DNA of 64,000 bases, taken from the NCBI RefSeq assembly GCF_017654505.1, contig NC_054536.1:11395794-11459793 (forward strand), in the 5' to 3' direction. The stretch comes from Polyodon spathula. Lineage: Eukaryota > Chordata > Actinopteri > Acipenseriformes > Polyodontidae. Numbering within the stretch: the stretch's first letter is position 1; the number at the start of each line of letters is the position of its first letter. The notes beneath the pieces were generated by a model. That model saw nothing but the letters and a program-made list of their open reading frames with translations. It searched no databases and was not told the DNA's origin. The position numbers and the translations under genes are program-made. Shown piece after piece: positions 1 through 11,903 of this stretch.

Positions 1-1104
1 GTTAAGATCAAAATATTGCATTCGTATTAAAGAATGCCACGGTCTGAAGATCCAAGTGAAAAAAGCAGGCTTCAGATTTGGGAATACTTCATTGTCATTC
101 CCTTTCTTTTAGCTGTTTTCACACCGATGCTGGAAACCGGCATAATGTCCTTAGATTGTAAACCAGCATTAGATGATATGTGGACTAAACGACTTCCATG
201 TCAGTTTGCGTAGCGCTGCAGGAGAGATTTTAATTTTGTTTTAAATATGTTTCTGAAATCAGAGGGTAGTGGTGAGATGTATCTGTTGTGTCTAATTTAA
301 ACATCTCATACTCACTAGTCGGCTTTATAAGGCAATGTTTAGTTTAATAAGTAGATGCCACTGCTGCATATATTACGTGCTGAGTGACACTTGCGTGGTG
401 ATTTCTCAGATGGCTTTTGAATAGTCTTACTGCTACTGCTTACCTCAGAGTTTTTTTGTTCTGTTGTCTGACTAAATACCACATTATATTTGCCTTTTTT
501 TCTGTAATTCTTAGTGACAGAGATGAACAAAACATTGTTTGTTGGGTAATTTAAATGCTGTTTCAGTTGTATGTTGACATTTTCACCTACAGAAACACTG
601 TTTAGATATTTTTTTTTTACTATTAAGGTGTAGTAATATTCATAGATCAGGTAAGTAAGTTGGTCTATGATGCGATAGCCATGCGGTAAGACAATTCTTA
701 CTGCGTGGTCATGTCATCTTGTTAAGCCAATCACAGCACTTAATTTATCCAAGCCATTTTATAATATTTATTATTTAATAATTATTCAGCAACACAAATG
801 AATAATATTAAAGCACTTTCTATTATACTGTACAGTTGCTGTAGTTGGTTTTACACATAATTAATACAATTCCTAGACAGATTAGATCCAACAGTATATT
901 TGTGACAGGGTGGGTGGTCCCTGTCATGTGTTTTGATGGCACAGGCTGAAGGGAAGCCTATGCCATGCTTCACAATTCTGAAAGATAACAGACGTCTTCT
1001 CCTAAGTAAAAGAAGCTGCATGCCTGTGGCAGGGCAAATGCCCTACATTTTGAAAAACGTATATGCTGTGGTTTTGTTTTTATTTGTGAATAACAGTATG
1101 CAAC
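1..1104. other. Intergenic DNA
   Basis: I see no coding exon, RNA gene or complete mobile element here. The sequence is AT-rich. Two short stretches beginning TGTGACAGGG (about 902) and TGTGGCAGGG (about 1025) resemble the start of the LTR at 1105 and could be fragments of related LTRs, but no end or target-site duplication supports this. Confidence 0.5.
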
Positions 1105-1746
1105 TGTGACAAAGTGCCTGCCCCTGTGTATATTATCTGTTATGTTTTGCGTGTGGTGTGTTTAAATGTTGGTGTATAGTCATTGGTACACGGGATATAA
1201 ACGGGTCTGTAACACGAGTGTTTAAAATGTATATTTGTATTTAGGCACGGGATTGTACATCACTTCACGTACATTTAAAGTAGTTAATATGTGAGCACGA
1301 GGTTGCACATAATTAATTCACGTGCTGGGATTCAAGTGAATAATTAATTAGTAATTGAATCCCAGCACAACAGTATATATAGATGCACGTTTTCAGATAC
1401 TCACGGTTGGGTGTTCGGTGAGTGGAGAACGGGAGAGAGAGGAGAAATTATTTACAATTGTTATTGCGTGCTGGTGAGACCAGCACGATATTTGTTAATT
1501 TATCAACTCACCGTGTTTGTCAGTGTGTCTGTCCGTGCACCGTTTTGTTAAGTGTTAGTCCGTTTTTGTTTGTCTATTTATTTTGGCGTAGTGCCGTGTC
1601 CTGTGTTTTCGTGTTTGTTAACCCTGTTTTATATTTCAATAAACCTGCGCCAGCAAGCGTCACCATCATTTCAACTCATCCGTCCTGTCTGTGTTTCATT
1701 CCTCTTCCTGGTTCTGACACCGCCCACTTCGGCCGTCTCTGTGACA
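1105..1746 (+). mobile_element. Solo LTR of an LTR retrotransposon
   Basis: The block begins TGTGACA and ends TGTGACA, giving the TG...CA termini of an LTR. It is flanked by GCAAC (1100-1104) and CCAAC (1747-1751), a 5-bp target-site duplication with one mismatch. It holds a TATA-like box (GTATATATAG, about 1374) and, about 260 bp downstream, a polyadenylation signal (CAATAAACC, about 1638), the expected U3-R-U5 order on the plus strand. No second LTR or internal gag/pol is present, so it looks like a solo LTR left by LTR-LTR recombination. A 120-codon frame starting at 1422 shows no similarity I recognise and is probably chance. Confidence 0.7.
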
Positions 1747-2294
1747 CCAACCCAATACTTGAACAAACATATTTGTTTGTGTGACTGATTTTAACAGCCT
1801 GACCAACAGTCGTGCAGTCACAATAGCCTAAGCCTGTTTTAAAAAGGAGTAGCAACAGAGTAATATGTTAATTACATGTATTTACTAATTAATCTCTGTT
1901 TTTTTGTTTTATGTTTTTTTTTTTTGTGTGTGTGTTGCGTTGAAATCGCTTACAAACTCAATGAGATTCTGGTACAAGTTTTGCTCTAAAATTGGCTGCA
2001 CATATTTTGTTTTACATACTTGTCTTAACAGCACTAGCTTATCTGTTTGACAGCACTTATTAACATACCAAAAAAAAAAAAAAAATGTCATTGCAGGTGT
2101 TAAATATCTAAGGTGTGTTTACACCTTTGGAACTTGCATTTTTTTTTTTTTTGCAGTATGACGTTCCCATGATTTTCTTTCTTTGGGTTATGAAGTGCTC
2201 ACAGATTAATATGCATTACTCTTTGTACACTCCAGATTTTCTGAAACTGTTAAAGTCCCTTTTAAGTCCCGTTAAACCTTCTCTGTTAACTCTA
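1747..2294. other. Intergenic DNA with homopolymer runs
   Basis: No gene is visible. There are T runs near 1913 and 2138 and an A run near 2070. The last nine bases, TTAACTCTA (2286-2294), are the left target-site duplication of the CR1 fragment that follows. Confidence 0.5.
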
Positions 2295-2627
2295 ACCTAA
2301 TTCAAGCATTCAAAATTCTAAAAGGTATTGACAGTGTCGACCCAAGGGACTTTTTCAGCCTGAAAAAAGAAACAAGGACCAGGGGTCACAAATGGAGTTT
2401 AGAAAAAGGGGCATTCAGAACAGAAAATAGGAGACACTTTTTTACACAGAGAATTGTGAGGGTCTGGAATCAACTCCCCAGTAATGTTGTTGAAGCTGAC
2501 ACCCTGGGATCCTTCAAGAAGCTGCTTGATGAGATTTTGGGATCAATAAGCTACTAACAACCAAACGAGCAAGATGGGCCGAATGGCCTCCTCTCGTTTG
2601 TAAACTTTCTTATGTTCTTATGTTCTT
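2295..2627 (+). mobile_element. 5'-truncated CR1-like LINE, 3' end
   Basis: This encodes the last part of a CR1-type ORF2 (motifs GIDSVDPRDFFSLKK, ENRRHFFTQRIVRVWNQLP, then a stop after GSISY). A short 3' UTR follows, ending in the 8-bp tail repeat TTCTTATG typical of CR1. By eye it matches the 3' end of the minus-strand copy at 46.7 kb without a difference. It is bounded by TTAACTCTA at 2286-2294 and 2626-2634, a 9-bp duplication that overlaps the tail. The fragment is too short to encode a reverse transcriptase. Confidence 0.88.
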
Positions 2628-3509
2628 AACTCTACTTACAGATTACAATATCAGCATAAACAATGCATGTTTAACACCTCCTTAGACAGGTGATGTACAA
2701 AAAAAAAAAAATAGCACTGTTATCAATGCTTTAATACCCGTGGTGCCGAATTCAGGTAAGATAAATACAACCAACATTTTTATTTGTTTATAGAGCGTTT
2801 CATACAAACATCTCAATGCACTGTACAGTACATAGCAGAAAAAAAGAACAAACCACAATACATTTGTATAGCATGTCACACATACAACTACCACAATTTG
2901 GCTTCCCCTTTATAAGTAGTCCTAATAGATTCTAATTACTGAAATTATAAACAAAAGATCAAACAACAAAGACAGACATAATTACTATCTTAATAATTTA
3001 AGGAATAGTTCCTGCTGCTCCATTATTGCTGAGTCTGGAACACATTTGCCCTTGTCTCGCCCTAGGTACATATAATCTAAATTCTTCAATTCAGCTGCCT
3101 GGGGTTAGGCTCTATAGATTTAAATAGTCCAAGCTAAATTAATTACAGTAAGCATAATGGAATCTAGCCAAATAGGAGGGACTGCAGTAAGCCTGAAGGT
3201 TCTTCCCAGCCACCATACTGAATACTTTCCCAGTTTCCTCAGAAAGCATCGATCCTGGTAGATAAGCTATGGATCTTCATTCATTCACTGTCTCTGGGAG
3301 TTTGCAGAAGACTGACAGGCTTATTTACTAATTTGCTATTTTATACAGCAAACTAAGTTAGCTAACTTCATTAAAATGGTAAGTCCCATTCAGATCATGT
3401 TTATCTTAGCTGAATTAGTTTTCCTCTATTTTGTACAGCCCCTAATGAGTCCTTATCTTCTGCAATGAAAAAGGACCACTTGCATCTTTGTTTCCAAGAA
3501 TACTACTGG
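2628..3509. other. Intergenic DNA
   Basis: No gene, RNA or complete repeat is recognised. A short poly-A run lies at about 2699-2711. Confidence 0.45.
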
Positions 3510-4325
3510 AAAATTATATTATTTATTTCTACGCAGACGCCCTCACCCAGGGCAATTTACAGTTGTATACACATAATATACATTAAGAATTACAATACAA
3601 TTAAGAGCAAGATACAAAATACAATGACTTCAGTCCTAATAGAGCAAATACAAAACGCAGTACAATTTGGTTTCAGGGAAGTTCAAGAGCAGACAACAGT
3701 GTTGAGAGTTACATCAGGATTAGATACGAGTGCAGGTGAAATACCAAATACTACAGATTGGGTTGAGTGCAGGATTACATACAGTAAAATAGGGAGCAGA
3801 TAAGTGCAAGTTAAAGAGCATTAAAGGCAGAGTGGTATATTGTCCAGAAGGGAAGAGTTGAGTTTTACAGGTGTTGTTTTGAGGAGGAGGCTCCAGAAGG
3901 TGGTCAGGAACTGGGCAGTCCTGACATCCATAGGAAAGTCATGCTCTGGAGGCAGGAGAGCGTAGCGGAGGTACAGCAGTGGAGTAGCTAGGCAGAGAGA
4001 ACACCAGACGAGGAGCAGAGTTATGGATGAGCTGGAGCGGATGGGTGGCGGACGCAGGGAGGCCGGCCAGGAGGGAGTTGCAGTAGTATAGGTGGGAGAG
4101 TACCAGGGCCTGGATGAGGAGTTGCACGGAGTAGTTGGTGAGGAAGGGTCGGATTCTTTGTATGTTCCTCAGGAAGAATCGTCAGGTGCATGCTAGTGCG
4201 GAGATGTGCTGGGAGTAGGAGAGGCAGGGGTCCAGGGTTCTTGGCTGAAAGGAGGGAGAGAGCATGGTAGATTCCAGAGGAATGAAGATAGAGGGATGAG
4301 GAGGGGAAGAAAAGGATGTTGTAGT
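3510..4325 (-). mobile_element. Decayed L2-like LINE, 3' portion
   Basis: On the minus strand, 4127-3939 encodes a peptide with ALVLSHLYYCNSLLAGLPAS and PLQLIHNSAPRLVF. This is the hallmark of the region after the reverse transcriptase in fish L2-type LINEs (family pattern: LDYCNSLL.GLP, then LQ..QN.AARL). Upstream, LDPCLSYSQHISALA fits the same family. The 3' end (about 3510-3560) carries a short GGGCGTCTGC-type stem followed by AAATAAATAATA, common at the 3' ends of fish LINEs. Frameshifts and stops break the reading frame. The 5' boundary is approximate. Confidence 0.65.
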
Positions 4326-5665
4326 GCGGTCAAGAGTTTACATCTTAATATGCATAATAGTCACCCCCCAAACTGGAAACTTCAAGAGATGCCACAAGAT
4401 TGTTTGAACTGCATTGCAATGCCTTTGCAGCTCTGAAATCAAAATAGTACCTCTTTCTTTTGGTTGTAATGGCCCATTGAAAAGCCCTGAAAACATTTAA
4501 CAGCAGTCTTTCCATACATCCCATTCTCTGGTGTTCTCAGGTGGCTCTTTCCATCTTTAAATATGAATTAGCTCATTTGCATCGGTGGAGAAAGCACACA
4601 TCCAACAGATATTTAATACATTTGTACAAAAAATAGATAGTTTTGATTATGTATAACATGATTTTTACTTGTGTACTATACTCAGGAAAACTGCCATAAA
4701 TGGTGCTTGTTTGTGCTTATTCCTCGGCATGCCCCTAGTTTGGACTGAAATGTATGCTAAGATAGTTAAAGATTCTGTGTCCTAGAATTCTGTTAAGTTT
4801 TCCTTGGTGTCGTATAGTCCATTATAGTATGGTCTTATGCTACGCTATAATAAAGCATACCAAGACTACAAGCTAATGTTTCTATTATATTTCTATAACT
4901 GTCAGAGCTATGGCTGGTACATGCAAATCCTCTAACCTGCGACACAGGTTCCTTGACTCAGATAAGACCGGCCACAGTCAATTGCACAGGATAAGTGAAG
5001 GAAGACGGTTGTGTGATGCACTGCTGTTACAGATTGTGAGCCTTGCTGCTGAAACAAGGTTACTGCTCTAAAACTGCTCATGCAATGGAGCATGGCTCTT
5101 TATGCAGTGGTTAAGACTCTTGCAAGGTGTATAGTCGCCATTGGTCCGTGAGACAAATACCAGTAGATATGTTTCTGCTCCTAATTGAAATAGTCAAAAA
5201 TTACAAATAATATGTACACCAAGAAGCAAAACAGAAATTAAAGCCATGCTTTCATTTAGTCAGCAGCATATACAGTTGTCAACCTTCTTAAATGCTGAAT
5301 GTAAAATATTTTTTTAACATTAAAACATGATGTTTCATGAATGGATTTTGTTTTCAGTTTACTTTTTTAAAGAATTCATTGCAAACGTTCCTTCATTTTG
5401 AGGTGTTAGGTATATTTCAGTTTTGTATTTTTGTATCTGAACTTGACTGCTGGATAGTATTTGTATGATGTACAGGGTTTGTTATAGTCTAGTTATCCAA
5501 TTTAAAGTTATAAATACCTGAGGGATCAGTGGCTTTGCACTTTTTTGCCACTTTTTTCAGCAGTGCTAAAAGAAAGCAAGAGACGAAATGAAATGCAGTA
5601 TAAAGCTGTAGAAGTGGGCATAATGCTGATTGGGGGAAATCATACAAAACATAGACATGTCATAC
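4326..5665. other. Intergenic DNA
   Basis: No supported gene or repeat. Short open frames lack homology that I can recognise. Confidence 0.45.
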
Positions 5666-6388
5666 TCTGAGTACACCACCCACTTGATATATCGCAGGTG
5701 TCGGGATCCAATATAAATCCACTATATGTCGAGGGCCGTGATATAGCAAGAGACCCATAGAAAAACAAATAGGCTAACAAATACTGTACGACCACTCCCT
5801 CATTGTATCAGGGGCATCAGGGTCCAATATAAATCCTCTATGCAACCTGCTTTTTCTCATTTTTCATATAAAAAGCAGCACAGCATTTTAATTCATGCAG
5901 CAGAGGGGAATTGCTTTTCATCAACTTCAGTCTCCAATTAATTACACGAGCCTTCCTCTCCTTTTCAAATGCACAAACCTGCTGCATTGAAATAATTCAT
6001 TCCCAACAACATAGGAGGCTTGTTGCTAGGGAGCTGACATCACTGCCCTGTGACTTTTGCTGGTGCATTGCTGCCACATGTGAACAACTCGTTGGCTAAA
6101 ATAGAAACTTCTTCAGCAAGTAGATATTTAATTTGCTTTGTGTTTTTGTACAATATGTGTTTATATAATAACAGTACAATATTAATGCTTTGTTTTTAAT
6201 TGTTTTGTATATTGTTGTTTGTGATGTGCAGAATGACATAAAACGAACAATAATTCTAAGTATCTCCATATATTGCAGCTAAGGCATACGCAGTTAGATG
6301 GTAAAAATTGGGAGCCAACTCCAGCACCGCAATATATCCGAATCTGCAGTATAGCAAGGGCCGATGTAACGAGGGGTGAGTGTACATA
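5666..6388. mobile_element. Non-autonomous DNA transposon (MITE) with inverted ends
   Basis: The left end (GTACACCACCCACTTGATAT from 5671) and the reverse complement of the right end (GTACACTCACCCCTCGTTAC ending about 6385) align as degenerate terminal inverted repeats. Within the left half, two stretches (about 5695-5727 and 5807-5842) both contain TCCAATATAAATCC, indicating an internal duplication. No transposase is encoded. The ATATAACGAGGGG-like ends recall Tc1/pogo-type elements, but no clean target duplication is visible, so the superfamily is uncertain. Confidence 0.5.
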
Positions 6389-7077
6389 AAGTATACAACA
6401 TTTTTGGGGATTGTTTTTGGACATTATTGAACAATAATGGCTTAAACATTTTCCTACAGTACTTTAAAATGATTGTAGCTGACAAAATAGTTCCAGAAAC
6501 GTTACCCAATATGCAAAACCGTTCACTATGTTAGAATCAAATGTGTGGCTCTGAAACAAACACATGTGATGCAAACATTTTAAAATATGGAATCTAGGAC
6601 AACACTCAGTTGAAGAAAGTTATCAGTTTCCTTGACTTGCCTTCCAGGCAGTCCATTACTGCTTCATTTCCTAGATCACTTCACCCCAGCAGCATCTTCA
6701 GGGTCAAAAGGGTGAGCTGGTTGGTGACTGATAGGAAAGAAAGCCCTAAGGCTCCATGAAGGGGTGGGTAAAATGTCACTCTCCAGATTTAATTTGTTTT
6801 AAAACGAACATACATGTTTGCAAAAACACATCCTTTTTTTTTTTTTTTTTTCAAAACTGCACATTTAAGACATATATAGTGAATGTACATGCAACATTAT
6901 GGAATCATTGTGTTAACTACAATCACTTGCAACGCTCCTGTACCAGTTTATTTTTTGTGATAAGAAGGGGAGTGCATTCTTGTTAATGCTTCTTTGTGTT
7001 CTAAGTAATACTAGGAGTATTAAGTGTCATACCAAGCAGAAGAAGTGTAGTCTAACCTTTGAAAGTATTAGCATTGG
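6389..7077. other. Intergenic DNA
   Basis: Nothing recognised apart from a T run at about 6833-6852. The last five bases, ATTGG, are the left target-site duplication of the next LTR. Confidence 0.5.
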
Positions 7078-7801
7078 TGTGATTGAAATAGAATGATTCT
7101 TGATGGTAAATCTCCCTCCTGACCCGGGTGGGCGCTATGTAAATGGAACTGAGCACCCTGGACTGGATGGCCTGACAATTTATTCCCAGTGTTAAAAGTA
7201 AGTCAGTCATCTAGAAATGGGGCAGAACTCCGGTGCACTAACTCATCGACCCGCAAGGGAAACAATCTGGCAGCAGCAGATTGGAGGAGCGGCTGCAATC
7301 ATTTACCAAGGGGTCATGAGTGATGGTACAAGTAGGGGATGGAGCGACGTGAGCTGTTCCTTTGCTTTTGGTTAACGAATGATCTGAAAGGATCCATGTG
7401 TGAAACAGTATCGTGAGTGTTTTGCTTGTTTGTCGCTAGTTGTTTGTTATTGTTATTAGTAGACGGCTTACACATTCCTGAGCTGTCTTCAGAGGCCAGC
7501 AAAAACCCAGAACATCACCGCACCTGCATCACCAATTGTATTTGCACCATGAGCACTACAGCACGCACCCTGGGCTGGTGACCGTGTTGGTGTATTGTGT
7601 GTGGAACTGTTATTATTATCTGGGACTGCAACCTGTCCATTTATACCAGTGCATTACATATTGTTGTGTACTGCCTGGATGTACTGTTTGGTCACCCGAC
7701 CAGGATTATAACTAAAGCCTGCTCTGAGTGGATTACAACTGTCTGTCTCCTGATTACACACCACATCACTCCTGCACCTGTACTGCAACCACTTTGCCAC
7801 A
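7078..7801 (+). mobile_element. Solo LTR, family also present at 16.45 kb
   Basis: This 724-bp block begins TGTGATTG and ends TTTGCCACA. It is flanked by exact 5-bp duplications ATTGG (7073-7077 and 7802-7806). It aligns along its length with the LTR at 16451-18183 once the piggyBac insertion there is removed; shared segments include CTCCCTCCTGACC near the start and TGGGACTG, TACATATTG and TTTGCCA near the end. There is no internal coding region, so it is a solo LTR. The strand is inferred only from alignment to its sister copy. Confidence 0.8.
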
Positions 7802-9044
7802 ATTGGTTATTATTAAAACGAGTTTAATTCATATGAAAACACCTTTTTCCACAAGAGAAATACTGTATTAATGACTTATGAATATTCTTATATTTGAAGC
7901 AAAAACAATCACCTTTTTAAAAAGTGTAATGTACAGCATCAAGGGGAATGGAAACTACTGGAGCAATCCTATGCCCTGCATTCTTGAAAAATAAACATTT
8001 TTCTAAGCACTGTGTTTTAGAGACCTCTTTTGGCCAATTTGTCTCATTTAGTAGAACATTCTTGCTTGAGAGAAAGTTATTTTTAGTGTTAAATATTCAA
8101 TCTGAGCAAGAGCAACATACATAACAATATATTTTAAATCTGAAAACATGTTAGAGACTGTAAAGAAATAATGTGTATACATATTAACAATATCACACCA
8201 TTGGTTACTGCTCTGAATCAATCTGTGGTATGAATATTACGTGGTTAGACCGATTAGGACGTGTTTGTTTATACATGGTATTATATTGTCCATTCATTAG
8301 AGGATAATAATCAGTTTCAAACATATTTTATTGCAGTTCTGAGGTTAAGCTAGTAAATAAGGAGCATTGCTAATTATTTCTGTAGCATTGTACAAATACA
8401 GCTCAGAACACTATCTTGTGGATCTGTTTGAAAAATACACGGCACAGCAAATCTAATGCTTGGCCTGAATATCTTATTGATGATAATAAATGTTATACAA
8501 ACACACAGCCCAGAGTAATGATATTTTTGTCAAGTTATACTGTTTTAATTATTTTACACTATTCTTTGCAGTCATGCAGCCAGACTGTATTTTGGGAGGT
8601 TGCATGACCTAGCACAATGTGGTTCTGGGAGGTGCAAGGCTGACCTTACAGTCGTTGTCTTGAAGAGGTGGTGATTGCTTGTCATGAAGTGATTAATATA
8701 TCTTCAGTGGTACGCACCTATCTTTGATTGTCTTTTATTTCAGCAGTTTGACAGACATGTCACCCTCTCCTTGCCATTGTTGCCTACCACACAATGGTGC
8801 CATGCCTATTTGTAAATAGACAAATAGCCACACCTCTTGCCCCAAATATATATATATACATACATCTATATACCTGCATGTATGTGCATGCTGAAAGCAC
8901 TCTCAACCAACATTCGAGTCCTGGAGAGAGCTGCTTTCCACTGGGATTTAACCTGCCCAGTATATTACAGTATATTAATGTCAGTAACTATTGTTTCGGG
9001 ATGCAGAAAAACTACATCTAACTGACGCCAGCTCAGACATCAAT
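7802..9044. other. Intergenic DNA
   Basis: No gene is recognised. A short TA/CA-rich stretch lies near 8846-8890. Confidence 0.45.
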
Positions 9045-9340
9045 CAATCAATCTTTATTTTATATAGCGGACCACCATCATAAAGCGCTTTACAAGATGC
9101 AGTAACAACAAAAAAATCCATAATACTTCAAATACATAGAAATGCATAATACATGACATACAGTAAAAAAAAAAAAAAAAAAAAAAGCATAATACATTAA
9201 ATACAGTGGAAATTACATAATAGTAGTATAATACATGAAATAGTATACTAAATACAGTGGAAAGTGCATAATACATAATAGTAACATAATACATGAAATA
9301 GTAACAGCAGCTAATAGCAGATATCAGGCTTAAAGAGCAA
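9045..9340 (-). repeat. SINE/L2-type 3' tail fragment with decayed spacer
   Basis: Read on the minus strand, 9100-9045 contains CTTGTAAAGCGCTTTATGATG followed by TATATAAAATAAAGATTGATTG. This is the tail shared by L2 LINEs and the CORE-type SINEs in this window (compare 24975-25024 and 38209-38290). The rest, to about 9340, is repetitive ATACATAATAG-like sequence with an A run. The upstream part of the element is not recognisable. Confidence 0.45.
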
Positions 9341-9365
9341 GGAAAGCAAGAAAGAACAGGTGGGT

Positions 9366-9506
9366 CTTGAGACTCTTGGGTGCAAGGATTTTACATCCAT
9401 GCAAAATAAAATTGTGTTCTCTGGAAAGTTGTGCTTTAGTGATTCAAGTCTTTTTAAAAATTGTATTGCAAGCTTAACATAGTTTGATAATTTCTCAATG
9501 TGTGAC
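9366..9506 (-). pseudogene. Penelope-like element RT fragment (segment C)
   Basis: The minus strand encodes a segment ending in ENTILFCMDVKSLHPRV, matching the family pattern around the first catalytic aspartate of Penelope-like reverse transcriptases (DV.SLY..IP). Together with segment B (9923-10277) and segment A (13791-14180) it forms one minus-strand element. Segments C and B are separated by the solo LTR at 9507-9917, whose duplicated GTGAC lies on both sides. The segment ends inside the reverse transcriptase; the rest of the domain, the GIY-YIG nuclease and the 3' end are not found. Assignment rests on motif recognition. Confidence 0.6.
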
Positions 9507-9602
9507 TGTGGCAGAATGAGCATAGTGGTGGTGAAAAACAACAGACAAAAGGAGTTAGCAGGTCAGCCCACAACAAAGACGTCCCGTCTTTCAACTCCCT
9601 GC

Positions 9603-9647
<45 letters not shown>

Positions 9648-9917
9648 GTACCTTGCCAGAAGGAACAGAACCGTGGGCCACGCCCCCATTTGTATGCTCC
9701 GTCTCGTCCCGATTGGTCAGCGAAGGCAACCACCTTCAACCAATCCCTGATTGCCACCGCGCTTCCCATCCGGGTCAATAACGTGGTGCACCGCGGCTCC
9801 GCCCCCTTTCCAGGTGGCCGACTTCCACCTCCCCTGGGGGTGACAGCTCCTCCTCCCTAACGTCCTCACTGGTCGGAAGGGAGATCTAAAATAATAATCC
9901 ATTCTCTCTTTGTCACA
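9507..9917. mobile_element. CpG-rich solo LTR inserted in the Penelope-like element
   Basis: It begins TGTGGCAGAATG, ends TTTGTCACA, and is flanked by exact 5-bp duplications GTGAC (9502-9506 and 9918-9922). It is GC- and CpG-rich compared with its surroundings and contains a (TC)n microsatellite (about 9607-9642). There is no internal coding sequence. The 120-codon plus-strand frame from 9498 simply runs through the LTR and is not a gene. It interrupts a Penelope-like reverse transcriptase, so it is younger than that element. Confidence 0.8.
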
Positions 9918-9922
9918 GTGAC

Positions 9923-10277
9923 CTAAGCTGTTTTTCGGCTATTTCAGCTATTAGGTGTGTTGGATTTTCAACCGTGCTGACTATCATTCGCGTAGGGTGA
10001 TTTTCTTTGTCATTTTAGGATTTCCTCTTGCTAGGCCTGTTCTTGCGTTATATGGATGCATGTATTAATTCTTTTCATATAATTACTTTATTCTATAGCT
10101 TCAAAGCAATCTCCTTAACCTCTTTTACCAAATTATTGATCTTATTGCTTTTAATTTCTTCATATGTATCTGTATTATTTAATTCACATTCTACAGATTT
10201 CATATTATCGTCTATGTACATTAGCACTATTCCTACACCTGTATCTGCTGGTCTTATACTTATATTGTCATCATTTA
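9923..10277 (-). pseudogene. Penelope-like element RT fragment (segment B)
   Basis: Read on the minus strand from 10277, the frame contains DDNISIRPADTGVGIVLM, the conserved start of Penelope-like reverse transcriptases (family pattern: KPADKGG.IVILD). This is followed by a stretch ending in TDTYEEI and, after stops, RPIVSTVENPTHLIAE, which fits the family's RPIVS motif. Stops and frameshifts make it nonfunctional. The L2 LINE interrupts it on the high-coordinate side and the solo LTR on the low side. Confidence 0.65.
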
Positions 10278-11865
10278 GGACAGAGGGTAGGAGACGCCTG
10301 TTACAAAGAGTTTTGATGGGAATGAGTTACCAAGCCAAACAAAAAAGTCAATCGAGAGGACGCTGGCACATTTAGCAGCCTACATTTATCTCGCTCAGCA
10401 TATTGACTTGGTTCACTGGCTGATCCTACGGTAGTCTACTTTACAGCTGGGACAGTTGAATCACCTTTGTTTTCTGTCAAAATTTGTGATGAATAGCTGC
10501 CGTGATCTTGGACTTCTACGCAGACCAAGACATCTGCATCATATTTCGGGGCGCAGGTTTCAACTTCAACAACAACATATGTTTCTACCATATGGTTTTG
10601 CCAGAGAAATGTTTCTGCCTCTCGTGTTGGTATTGACTCAAGCTGTCTTTGCCAAATAGTGAAAAACAAGACTTGTCTTAACATTTTGAACTTGCTTTCA
10701 CACAGATCACTTAAAATTACCTTATTTAATACTCAGTCCATAAATAACACAGTGCTGTTACTGAGTGAGTTTATTATTGACAGTAACCTTGATGTTCCCT
10801 GTCTGATGGAAACTTGGCATCAACAAAAAAAAAAATGACTGGCTCCTGCTGAATCAGGTTGCTAACTCTGATTTTGGCTTTATTGATAAATCCTGCTCCA
10901 CGGGTCGTGGCGGTGGCCTGGCAGTGGTGTAGAACTTGGAGTTCAACCTGTGTTTATTTCCTGTTCCTAACGTTCAGTCATTTGAGTACTTCATTTTTAA
11001 AATGTCATCCTCCCAACCTCTGCTTATGGTCTTAATTTACCAACCTCCTAAAAATAACAATTTGTTTCTCTCTAAACTAGCTGCATTATTATCAGTGTTG
11101 TCGCTGAAATTTACCAGGATCTTAACTATGGGAGATTATAACATACACATTGATTCCCCAAAATTTCCTCTGGTGAGTAAATTCTTAGCACTCCTGGACT
11201 GTTTTGGTCTTTCTCAACTAGTAAATACCCCTGCACACAATAGGGGCCATATTCTAGACTTAGCAATTGTTAAAAGTATTGCAGTGTCAGACCTGTTGAT
11301 CCATGATTTAGGCATCCCAGATAACATGGCCATTAAATTTGACCTGGAAATGCCTTATTCTTCACTGAATCTCAAACAATTAGTGACTTTTCACACCTTG
11401 GGATTTATTGACCATGTTAGGTTTTCTTAAACAATAGTGTCCACACTCCCTGGTGTCCCCCTAGTGATTACTGAGGGGACTACATGGTTAAGGGTGGAAT
11501 GGAAGACATAGTTCAACTTTATAATAACAATCTGTCTATCATTCTCAATACTGCCCCTGAAAAAAACTTGAACTGTGTCCTATACTCGCTGCTCACCCTG
11601 GTATACAGATAGATCAGCTGCCCTCTATGAAGGCTTCTTGCTGTAAACTTGAGTGTAAGTGGGGGGACTCTGGGCTAACTGTGTATGTGCAGGCCTGGAA
11701 ACAACAGCTGGAGTATAGGGATGCTACCTCCAGGGCTGGATCAGCATACTTCTCTAAACTTAATGAGAATGGTCGTGACAATCCAAGACCTTTTGTTTTC
11801 TACAATAAGCAGATTGCTAAAGCCAAGCAGCTCTTCTGCATTACCTGCTTCTCAAGGCCTATGTA

Positions 11866-11903
<38 letters not shown>

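Noticed and set aside
1422..1784. 120-codon plus-strand frame as a gene
   Set aside because: It lies inside the solo LTR at 1105-1746 and has no recognisable domain.
9498..9860. Plus-strand 120-codon frame with a long Leu-Ser repeat
   Set aside because: The repeat is a (TC)n microsatellite and the frame runs through a CpG-rich solo LTR.
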